Source: Heterohyrax brucei
Taxonomy: Eukaryota; Chordata; Mammalia; Hyracoidea; Procaviidae
DNA length: 64,000 nt
Direction of reading: 5' to 3'
Assembly: GCA_028571685.1 (NCBI GenBank)
Contig: CM053141.1
Coordinates: 79,051,833 to 79,115,832, forward strand
How positions within the stretch are numbered: position 1 is the first letter of the stretch; the number at the start of each line of letters is the position of its first letter. Of the stretch, positions 55,221-64,000 are shown in pieces. The position numbers and the translations under genes are program-made. Below the pieces are notes generated by a model. The model was not told the DNA's origin. It made no database searches and saw only the letters and a program-made list of their open reading frames with translations.

Positions 55221-55720
55221 AGAGGAAGAAAGAAATTACAAACTATGCTCTGAACTCTGCTGCTACTCTTTAAAATTTCCCTTTATATCTCAGAACCTGG
55301 ACAGAAAAGTTCCAGGTATGATCTGGGTGCAAGCATCAAAGAGAAGCTCCCTGCTTCATGCTGACTTAGCAAACTAGCAGAATAGTATACCTGGAAAAGA
55401 GAGATCCAGAGACACTCCCAATTTATTCAACTTTTCTTATGAATCTGAGATCCCAGGTATTCCTGGGGCCCAGCATGGAAACGCAGAAGTGAATAAATAG
55501 TGAGAGCTCTCAAGGCTGCCAGGAGGTCATCTAGAATGCTTGAAAAGGCCTTCACAAAGCCTACAGACAATAAGTTTTCTGACTGTGTGTGTGTATTTGT
55601 CAGGAAGTGCCCGTGTGTATGTTTCTAGTGTATGTTTCTGAGTGTCCATAAAATGCTTGAACTAGATTTTTTTGTACCTTCTGTATTTGGAACCCTATCT
55701 ATCTACATTCCTATTCTTTA
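55221..55720. other. No recognised element
   Basis: About 500 bases; a short TG run near 55585. No gene signal. Confidence 0.35.
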
Positions 55721-55721
55721 T

Positions 55722-55832
55722 CGTGGAGCATTAGTGGTGCAGGGCTGAAGAGCTATGGCTGCTAACCCAAAAGTCTTAAGTTCAAATCTACCAGCTGCTT
55801 GTTGGAAACCTTATGAGGCAGTTCCACTTAAA
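55722..55832 (+). mobile_element. AfroSINE 5' part
   Basis: TGGAGCATTAGTGGTGCAGG, ATGGCTGCTAACCCAAAAGT, ACCAGCTGCTTGTTGGAAAC, GAGGCAGTTCCACT. Tail missing. Confidence 0.85.
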
Positions 55833-55984
55833 ATGAATTTTATTCTATTATCTATAAGAGACAAACTGTGTGAATGCTTTTCTGTGTGAAAAATATTAAT
55901 AGAACTTAACTATAAAACAAGCTCAGTGCTAATACTTCAAGAATATTGTAGTAAATATAGTCTCAGTGGAGCTCACTAAGTTGA

Positions 55985-56432
55985 GTCTCACTGGCAACAC
56001 AAGAATAAAAAGGGGTGTACCCTGAGATCTCCACTAAAAGACCTCAGTTGATGGTCCAGCGGTTTCGGGGTTCCCCTGGGAGCATGGCCCGTGGCTCTCA
56101 TGCTGCCCTTGCTCATAAATCATAACGAAGGTCCACTCTTTGGACACGAATGGATTGGACTTGGCGATACAGAGTGACCATATATTGGGTGCACTTTATG
56201 GTTCTATGCATCTATAGGATGTCATCCTGCTGACCTCTGGCTGGAGGAAGGAGAATGGGTAGAGAGGAGGGGAAAGGAGACTGTTGGGAGGATGGGACAT
56301 GTATGGAGCAGAGAGGAATAGTGTGCTGTCACCGGACAGGGAGAGCAGTGGAAGCTGCATATAGGTGGGAATTTATACGGGAATGTACATTTTCACTCAG
56401 TTATAGTAAAATAAAATAAAATAAAACAATAT
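55985..56432 (+). mobile_element. L1-3'UTR-like retroposon with A-rich tail
   Basis: AAGACCTCAGTTGATGGTCC, GTTCCCCTGGGAGCATGGCC, CATCTATAGGATGTCATCCT, ending TTATAGTAAAATAAAATAAA. It is the reverse of the copies at 17610 and 18612, which fixes the sense strand as plus and the tail as 3'. Confidence 0.7.
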
Positions 56433-56575
56433 TGTAGTAAGAGAACTTGTAAAAGTGAAGAAAATTGAAAAACATTTTACTTTAACATTTCAAAACCAAT
56501 GTAGATTTTTAGAATACAATTAAGCCTTAGACCTGGCTCATTTACAAAACTGTTAACAGACTTGACAGTAGAATA

Positions 56576-56612
56576 GCCAAAAGCCAAGTGCCGTTGGGTC
56601 GGATCCGACTCA
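56576..56612 (-). mobile_element. 37-bp insertion of RTE/SINE tail
   Basis: GCCAAAAGCCAAGTGCCGTT then GGGTCGGATCCGACTCA lies between perfect 13-bp repeats TGACAGTAGAATA (56563-56575 and 56613-56625). Confidence 0.8.
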
Positions 56613-56629
56613 TGACAGTAGAATAAGAG

Positions 56630-57080
56630 TAAACTATTAAAGGATAATGGCATTGGAACATAGGGTGGCTCCTTCACTTTTTTCCTAGTTTTTTTTTTTT
56701 AAATCTTTGAAATCTCCTGTTTGTACTTCTTAATAGTTTTATCATAACTGCAAAACAATTATGATAGAAGTAGGTAATTGGTTTCTGAAGGAATAGCTTT
56801 ATATTTCTAATTTTCAAAAAAGTTTCAGTGCCTTGACATGGTAAATGATGTCATTCAGCTCTGTTTTTCTTGAAAATTGCCACTTGATGTCCATATTCTC
56901 TGGTGCCTAGAAGGTACCCCATGCAGAAAGTGTTCTTCCCTTGTATAATGACAGTCTGGGCATTCTCATCAAACCCAAAATATGTGTTCTTTTATTCATA
57001 AGATAAAGAAAAGGTTAATTCTTGGATTCTTTCAAAAATAATCATTACAAACTAAATATGTCCTCATTTGTAGACTATAA
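56630..57080. other. No recognised element
   Basis: A/T-rich; no repeat or gene recognised. Confidence 0.35.
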
Positions 57081-57084
57081 GCAT

Positions 57085-57392
57085 ACAGGCAAAGGAACAT
57101 CCTCCTTACTCACCTGATCTGGCCCCCAATGACTCTTTTACCTGAAGTTAAAGGAAATATTGAAAGGAAGACATTTGGATGACAGTCATGACATCAAGGG
57201 TAATATGCTGACAGATCTGATGGCCATTTCAGAAATAGAGTTCCAAAACTGCTTTGAAGGGTGGACTAGGCACCAGCAATGATGCATAGCTTCCCAAGGG
57301 GAGTACTTTTAAGGTGACCATAGCAATATTCAGCAGTGAGATTTATAGCACTTTTTCTAGGATGAGTTCACAAACTTAATTGTCAGGTCACA
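57085..57392 (+). mobile_element. Mariner 3' fragment
   Basis: CTCCTTACTCACCTGATCTG (third catalytic region SPDLAP), GAAGACATTTGGATGACAGT, GATGGCCATTTCAGAAATAG, GAGTTCACAAACTTAATTGT. Confidence 0.9.
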
Positions 57393-57530
57393 TATGCTAA
57401 CGGTAGCCTCTCTAAAACATTCAGATTACAAACAGAAAAAGAAAGTAAAAATCAAAAGCCAACCGTAAATCTCTGAAGGAGCCATCTTCACACTACTGAG
57501 GAGGCTCACTGCGAGAGGGCTTACCTTAAG

Positions 57531-57695
57531 TGAGGAAACCGTGGTGGCATTAATGGATAAGTGCTATATCTGCTAACCAAAAGGTCAGCAGTTCTAATCC
57601 TCCAGGCACTCTTTGGAAATTTATTGAGCAGTTCTACTGTGTCCTATAGGGTCAATATGAATGAGAATTGACTCCACAGCAGTGGGGTACCTCAA
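57531..57695 (+). mobile_element. AfroSINE
   Basis: GGAAACCGTGGTGGCATTAA, TATCTGCTAACCAAAAGGTC, GAGCAGTTCTACTGTGTCCT, GAATTGACTCCACAGCAG. Confidence 0.9.
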
Positions 57696-57984
57696 GTGAA
57701 CCCTAAGAATCTGTGGAGATGGATGAGCACAAAAGGTTCAAGCTTGTACAGGGCTCCAGTCCTTGTCTTCTCAAGGTTCACTGAAGATAAGACCCCTGGG
57801 AATCTTGCTATGTCAAGAAATGTCATTGAGTGACAAGTGCTCTGCTTAAAACAAGAGATTTATTGACAGTAAAGGAAGCTCAAGCCAAGCATACATTGGA
57901 TCTTACAAAGTGAAAACCAGCACCCTGAAAAGCTGTAGTCACACAAGCATAATTATAGAGTTGAATCTGGAATCTGTCTTAAAA

Positions 57985-58080
57985 TATTCTGATCAATAAA
58001 GTGGGAAGTGAGGATAATAATACATAATTATAGAAATATGTGCTTACAGAGGTGTCACGAAATGATTGATAAGAGCATAG
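57985..58080 (+). mobile_element. Possible MIR fragment
   Basis: AGTGAGGATAATAATACATA and CAGAGGTGTCACGAAATGAT resemble the MIR core. Confidence 0.45.
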
Positions 58081-59100
58081 AGTCTGTCAGTTCTGTTCAG
58101 CCCAAGGTCCAAGGCCGTATGAATATGAACAGAAAGGAGATAGTCTGCTGGTTCCATCCAGCCAGAAGCCTAGGACTTCATGTATATAAAGAAGTCTGGG
58201 TTATATTCTTGGGATTCAGAAGCTGAAATCACACACAAGATGGAGTCCAGCGTACACCTGAGCCACCCACCCTAGATGTGTTAGGCACCTCAGATTTGGA
58301 ACTCTTGTACAGGGACAAAAGATGTAGCTCCTTTGTCCTACTTCTTGCCTGTACAATTATAAGAGGTAGGCAGCATCCTTTGCTTTTGCTTTTTCACTGT
58401 TCCCTTCAGTCTAAGCTTACAGGTTTTCTGTTATGGTAGTTGGTTAAATCCATCAGTCACAGGCTTAATTTCTTTAACAAAAGATTGTGTAGCCATGCTT
58501 ATGAAAATTCTAGTTGCCTATAATTAGTTTGTACAACAGAATTGTCCAGCCCTCTGAGTTTAGCTTTATTTTGCACAATTCATTTTTAAATTCATTTCTC
58601 CTCTTGCGTTTTACTCTTAAGTGGCAAGAAGAAACCATGAGGCATCTTTAATATTTGTTTAGAAATCTCCTCAGCCAAATATTCAAGTTGAACACAAGTC
58701 TACCTTCCCCTAAACATTTAAACATAATTCAAACAAGTTCTTTGCCACTACTTAAAAAATGTCACCCTTCCTCCATTGTCCAATCATATGGTCATTGTTT
58801 CTTTTTAACACCTCACCAGAAGCACACTTAATGGCTACATTTCTAGCAATATTTTGTTGCTGATGCCATGTGTTTTCTATAAAACAGCAGAGACTTTTTG
58901 TCTCTATAGCTCTCCTGACTTCCTTCTGATTCCTGAAACCAGAATTGTCTTCAACATTCTTAATTCTACCAACAGTCTCTTCAAGGAAATCTAGGCTATT
59001 ACTATCAGGTGCCTTAAATTCTTCCAGCCTTCACCCATTACTCAGTTCCAAAACCATGTCCACATTGTATTTATTTGTTATAGCAACACTCCTCTTTCTT
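58081..59100. other. No recognised element
   Basis: About 1 kb, no SINE or LINE wording. Short ORFs only. Confidence 0.35.
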
Positions 59101-59102
59101 GG

Positions 59103-59503
59103 TACCAGCATTAGTTATTTAGTGCTATTATAACAGAAATACCACAGATGGGTGGCTTTAACAACAGGCATTTATTTTGTCACAGTTTAGGAGACTAGAA
59201 GTCCAATTCAGAATGCCAGTTGTAGGGGTGGGCTTTCTTCCTCTGTCAGTTCTGGAGGAGGGTCCTTGTCTTTTTAAGCTGCTCCTGGGTGATCTTCATG
59301 TGAATTGGCATGTCTCCTCCCCTGTCTCTGCTTCTCTTGTTTGGTTGTTTAATCTCTTTTATATGCCAAAAGAGATTGACTCAAGACACACCCAACACTA
59401 ATCCTGTCTCAACATGACAAAGATAACCATTTCCAAATGGAATTATAACCACAGGCAGGGTTAATAATGAATATTTGGGAGGACACAACTTAATCCATGA
59501 GAA
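59103..59503 (-). mobile_element. MaLR/MLT1-like LTR
   Basis: CATTAGTTATTTAGTGCTAT, AACAGAAATACCACAGATGG, GGCATTTATTTTGTCACAGT, CTGGAGGAGGGTCCTTGTC, GGGAGGACACAACTTAATCC. Confidence 0.8.
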
Positions 59504-59662
59504 TTGTTATCTCTGCTGTGTTAACTGTGGTTTTGCCATGACTTCTAGGTGTCAGGTTTATACAGGTAAACCAGGAAATCTCTTGGCCTAAAGGACAAAG
59601 TCCCTCGGGACTATCAACCGATTGTTTTAAGAGTCTTGGGAACCCTCAGCTGTTGTCTCATA

Positions 59663-60937
59663 TGAGGCTTGACAAGTAAGTTTGTTAACTTACCATGGTG
59701 TGTTTAGGTTGGCAGCACTGTACAAACAACTTGGTAAGGTTTCATAACCTTGGTATATCAGTGCCTCACAGTTGCATTCATGTTGACATGTAGTGATGTC
59801 TCACTGAGCGGCATTCATTATTGTTGTTGCATGTGTTTGTGATCTGTTGCATGAATGTCAGAGGTTGAATTAAAGCAACAAACAAACATCAAATTTCTTG
59901 TTAAACTTGGCAACAGTGAAAGTAAATCAGGGACATGTTAGTCCAAGTTTATGGGGATAATGCCATGAAGAAAATGTCAGGGTATACATGGATTAAACAT
60001 TTTTCTGAGAGGAAAGTGTCACTGGTGAAGAAGGGTCAGGGTGGCCAGTAATGAACAGAACTAATAAAAACACTGTAAAAATTCATCGAATTGTGCATCA
60101 AAATCATCAAGTGACTGTGAGAAGCATAGCAGACCAAGTAAACATCAGTAGAGAAACAAGAAAATCTTGGATGGCAAAGGTGTGTACAAAAATGGTCCTG
60201 ATGAACAAAAGCAAAGGAAAGTCAAAGTTTGTCAAGACCTTTTGGAGAGGCAAGATGATGTTTTAGACTGTGTTATCACTGGTGATGAAACATAGGTGTG
60301 CCAAAATGACCCTGAAACAAAGCATCAACATGCAAAATGGAAGTCAGCCAGTTCTCCATGACCAAAAAAGTCCTGTCAGTCCACATCAAGAGTCAAAACG
60401 ATGTTGCTAACCTTTTTTGGCATCAGAAGGATCATTCATTATGAATTTGTACCAACTGGACAAACTGTTAACCAAGTTTACTATCTGGAAGTGCTGAAAA
60501 TGCTGCATGAAAAACTTAATGAAAATGACCTGAACTTTTCACCAATAGCCCATGGCTCTTGCATCACAACAGTGCACCAGCTGACATGGCACTGTCTTTG
60601 AAGGACTTTTTAGCCAGAAAATAAATAACTGTATTGGAACACCCTTCCTAGTCACCTGATCTAGCCCTGAGTCACTGTTTTCTTTATCTGAAGATAAAGG
60701 CAATATTGAAAGGGAGACATTTTGATCACATTCAGGACATAAAGGATAATACAATGATAGCTCTGATGGCCATTCTAGTAAAAGAGTTCCAAAATTGTTT
60801 TGAAGGGTGGACTAAGTGCTGGTGTCAGTGCATAGCTTCCCAGGGAGATACTTTGAAGACGATTGTAGTGATAGTCAGCAATGAGGTAGGTAGCACTTTT
60901 TCTATGATGAGTTTGTGGACTTAATTGTCAAACCTCA
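59663..60937 (+). mobile_element. Full-length mariner (1,275 bp) with TA duplication, dead transposase
   Basis: TA at 59661-59662 and 60938-60939 flank inverted ends TGAGGCTTGACAAGTAAGTT and, reversed, TGAGGTTTGACAATTAAGTC. Transposase, a DDD-type cut-and-paste enzyme, starts at ATG 59855 (MSEVELKQQTNIKFLVKLG) and is frameshifted soon after. Visible blocks are VRSIADQVNISRET (helix-turn-helix), GDET followed by a stop where W is expected (about 60270-60295), VPTGQTVNQVYYLEVLK, and HHNSAPA where the usual block is HHDNAPAH. So the second catalytic Asp is Asn here. SPDLA follows at about 60655. Confidence 0.93.
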
Positions 60938-60939
60938 TA

Positions 60940-61565
60940 TACGTGACACTTTTTTTGAAAGTGCTTGTTTTAATGATCACGAAATACTTATGTTACTGAC
61001 AGGCTTTTAAAGACTTGGAAACTACAGCTTCTTACTTTTCTAGTCGATGATATGAAATTAGCTGTTTTGAGAGAACCATCACTTTTTATTCCCAAGAAAA
61101 AATGACCAATTGATCCGACTCGACGGCACTTGGCTTGGCATTTAACACTGGTCAGAATTTAATTGTTAAATCCCAGATTAGCTCACAGACTGGTATTCAG
61201 TCTGAATGAAGGTCACTAGCAAGAGCTCCAGCTGTGCAAGGTGGCACAGAAAAATTCAGCATAAATTGTTATTTAACTGTAGCCTCTTCCTTGGGATCTC
61301 CTGAAGGGTTTTCATCAACTAGATAGTATTGAAAATGTAAGCTACTAGCTAAACTATATTCTGCTACTAAGTGAGGCATTTAAGTTTTAAATTCATGTCT
61401 GTGTGAATCCAAAAGACCACATTAAAAATAACTGGTATGGGTAGTTCAAGTTCAGGTTAGGATGAAAAGATGTGGAAGGCCTTTCCTCCTATGATAGCAC
61501 CACAAAATATCTAGAACATATAAAACTCTTATTTACCTATGAGACTTTTGAAGAATTTGGGATGC
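60940..61565. other. No recognised element apart from a tail fragment
   Basis: A/T-rich. The 185-codon ORF starting at 61472 runs on into reversed ancient L1 sequence and is not a gene in my view. Confidence 0.5.
61112..61139 (+). mobile_element. 28-bp RTE/SINE tail fragment
   Basis: GATCCGACTCGACGGCACTT followed by GGCTTGGC. No convincing duplication around it. Confidence 0.6.
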
Positions 61566-61569
61566 ATTT

Positions 61570-62742
61570 TAACATACAGTTTGATGAACTTTGGCAAATG
61601 TATAAACCTGAAAAGCCATCACTGGAAATAGATAGAGCATGTTTATCATTCATTCCAGAAAGTTCCCTCATACTCCATTCCTTTGCCGTCAATGCTCACC
61701 AAACCCAGGCAACTGTAGTTCTGCATTCTCTCGCAATAGATTGGATTCTCCATTTTGAAATTTCACATAAATGGTGGAATAGTGTGTTTACTCTTTTTTG
61801 CCTGGTTTGTTTTGTTCAGCACATGTTGTTACATGTATCTGTAGTTCATTCCTCTTTAAGGCTAAGTAGCGTTGCATTGTACAGGTATATCAACTCACCT
61901 GGTAGACATTTTATTTATTTCCAGCTTTTGACTATCATGATTGAAGAAGCCTGGAACATTCGTGTGCAAGTTTTTTTTTCTCAACAAATGCTTTCATTTC
62001 TCTTAGGTAAATACCTAGGAGTGAAATGACTGGGCTCTATGGTAAGAGTATATTTTTTGTGTAAAAAAAACTGTCAAACAATTTTATTGTGTGGTTTTTT
62101 TTTTTTTTTGCATTTCCTTAATGGATCCGACTGGAAGGCGCTTGTCTTGGCTTGCCTTAATGATGTGATTTCTTGGGGTTTTGGAAATTCATGCTTCTTC
62201 TTTCAAGATGTGTCTAATAAAATATTTTGCTACCTTTAATTGCTTGTATCTTTTCATGATTTTGAGTTAGTCTTTTATATATTCTACACAAAAGTCCTCT
62301 GTAGATATATTTTCATTGCTGATGTTTTCTCCCAGTTTGTGACTTGCTTTTTAATTTTGACGTTATCTTTTGAAGATTTTGTTTTTTAATTCTATGAAGT
62401 TCAATTTGCCTTTTTTCTCATTCACGGCTTATACCTTTTGTGTCCTATCTAAGAAATCTTTGGCTACCTCAAAGCAGCAAGATCTTTTCCTGTATATCTT
62501 TTTCTGGATGTTTTATAGTTTTAGCTTGTATGTTTAGGACTGCCATTCATTATGTGTTAATTTTGGGTGAGATATTAATCTTGAGGTTTATTTTTCTCCA
62601 ACTGTATATCCAGTTGTTTCAGCACCATTTGTCTACAAGGTTGTATATTACTTCATTAAATTACTGGGACTTAAAATCTATGGACCATATATGTATGGGT
62701 CTGTTTGTGAACTCTTATTCCCTTAATCTTATGTCTATTGTT
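61570..62742 (-). mobile_element. Ancient L1 3' end and ORF2 end
   Basis: Reversed L1 wording in order: CAGAAAGTTCCCTCATACTC, CATGTATCTGTAGTTCATTC, CTTTCATTTCTCTTAGGTAA, ATACCTAGGAGTGAAATGAC, TATATTTTCATTGCTGATGT, GTTGTTTCAGCACCATTTGT. An RTE begins where it stops. Confidence 0.85.
62124..62154 (+). mobile_element. 31-bp insertion of RTE/SINE tail
   Basis: GATCCGACTGGAAGGCGCTT then GTCTTGGCTTG lies between 8-bp repeats CCTTAATG (62116-62123 and 62155-62162) inside the ancient L1. Confidence 0.72.
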
Positions 62743-62744
62743 AT

Positions 62745-64000
62745 GCAAATTCCAGAAAGAACACATTTGGCAATTTTCAAGCTGAAAGAACTAAAGAAAA
62801 AATTCAAGCCCAGGGTTATGGTATTGAAAGATTCTGCAGGGAAAATACTGAACAATGCAGAAAGCATCAAAAAGAGACTAGAAGGAATACAAAGTGTCAC
62901 TGTACTAAAAAACTAGTCAACATTCAACCTTTTCTGGAGGTGGCATATGATCAAGAGCCAGTGGTACTGAAGGAAAAAGTCCAAGTTGTACTGAAAGAAA
63001 TGCCAACAAAGGAGCCTTTGCCAATTGAAATATTTCAGCAAAATGATGCAGTGCTGGAGGTGCTCACTCGTTTACATCAAAAAATTTTGAATGCAGCTTC
63101 CTGGCCATCTGACTGGAAGAGATCTGTATTTCTGGCCGTTCCAAAGAAAGGTGAGCCAATGGAATGTGGAGAATACTGAAAATTACTATTAGTATTACAC
63201 ACAAGTGAAATTTTGCTGAAGATCCTTCAGCAGTGTTTACAGCAGTACATAAACAGAACTGCTAGAAATACAAGTCAGATTCAGAAGATGTCATGGAGTG
63301 AGGGGTATCATTGCTGATGTCAGATGGATTATGGCTGAAAATAGAAAATACCAGAAACATGTTTGCTTGTGTTTTGTGTACTATGCAAAGGCATTCCACT
63401 GTGTGGATCATAACAAACTATGGATAGCATTGTAGAGAAAGGAGATTCCAGAACACGTGACTATACTCATGAAGAATCTGTACATAGACCAAGAAGCAGT
63501 TGTTTAAACAGAACAAAGGGATGCTGAACAGTTTCAAGTCAAGAAAAGTGTGCATCAGGGTTGAATCCTTTCTCCATTCTTATGCTGAGAAAATAATCCA
63601 AGAACCTGGACTATATGAAGAAGACAATGGCATCAGAATTGGAAGAAGTTTCATTAACATTGTGTAATATGTAGATGACATAATGTTGCTCGCTGATAAA
63701 GATCAAAGACTACAGCGTTCAGTGTGCTTCCGTATGCATTGCACTTCAGTACAAAGTAAACAAAAGTTGTTCACAGATTGACCAACAAGCAACATGATAA
63801 ATGGAGAAATAATTGAATTTGTTGAAGATTTCTTATTAGTTGGATCCACAATCAATTCCCAGCAAAGCAGCATTCAGGAAATCACATGACACAGTACACT
63901 GGGTGTATCTGCTCAAAAAGCCTCTTTAAAATATTAAAAAGCAAACATGTAACTTTGGAAACTAAGGTGCATTTAAACCAAATCATGGTATTTTCAGTTA
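62745..64000 (+). mobile_element. RTE LINE, reverse transcriptase, runs off the right edge
   Basis: Plus-strand blocks follow RTE order: FKLKELKKKFKPRVMVLKDS (62770-62830), EKVQVVLKEMPTKEPLPIEI (62960-63030), SDWKRSVFLAVPKKGEPMEC (63110-63170), motif A reading VYYAKAFHCVDHNK where VDYAKAFDC is expected (about 63379-63420), and YVDD at 63668-63679. Several frameshifts and stops intervene, and the first motif A aspartate is lost. Confidence 0.92.

Noticed and set aside
57887..57900. CAAGCCAAGC as another tail micro-insertion
   Set aside because: Too short and without flanking direct repeats.
61472..62029. 185-codon plus-strand ORF
   Set aside because: Most of it is the antisense of ancient L1 3'UTR.

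Overview
This window is intergenic or intronic DNA from a placental mammal, and the repeat content points to an afrotherian of the elephant lineage. The tRNA-derived SINE that dominates it (head GGAGCCCTGGTGGC, tail ending near CGACTCGACGGCA) is the AfroSINE type. It occurs with a matching RTE/BovB-like LINE whose 3' end resembles the SINE tail, with afrotherian-style L1, and with a mariner family. These family names come from memory of consensus sequences, not from a database search. I see no host protein-coding gene, no functional tRNA or rRNA, and no CRISPR. Many stretches that are open in six frames are strands or frames of transposons.

Layout. 1-5459 is a minus-strand L1 with its 5' end present: CpG-bearing 5'UTR, intact ORF1, and an ORF2 broken by frameshifts and a stop. 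5459-9000 holds an RTE fragment, ancient L1 3' ends, AfroSINEs and a processed RPL31 pseudogene with a perfect 12-bp target-site duplication. 9000-20000 is rich in SINEs, two foldback mariner derivatives, an internally deleted L1, and several copies of an L1-3'UTR-like retroposon. 20000-31000 has hAT (MER5-like) elements, RTE, LTRs, a three-layer AfroSINE nest and an L2. 31000-40000 has a near full-length mariner carrying a copied L1 patch, an old L1 fragment, an MLT1-like LTR and a long RTE 3' half. 40000-53000 has MIR, LTRs, an RTE with endonuclease domain, SINE clusters and a third foldback mariner. 52900-55060 is the largest stretch without an assigned repeat. 55000-64000 has a full-length mariner with TA duplications, an ancient L1 and an RTE running off the right edge.

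How the parts relate. L1 is the likely source of enzyme for the RPL31 copy. The RTE is the likely source of enzyme for AfroSINE, since their 3' ends look alike. Autonomous mariners are the parents of the foldback elements. Every transposase or reverse transcriptase I could read is damaged; the only intact transposon protein is L1 ORF1p.

The most unusual signals are: a set of 16-37 bp insertions consisting only of the RTE/SINE 3' tail, several flanked by target-site duplications; two foldback mariners sharing one internal junction; a 150-bp patch of old L1 sequence copied into a mariner 3 kb away; and two antisense SINE insertions at the same internal site of a host SINE.
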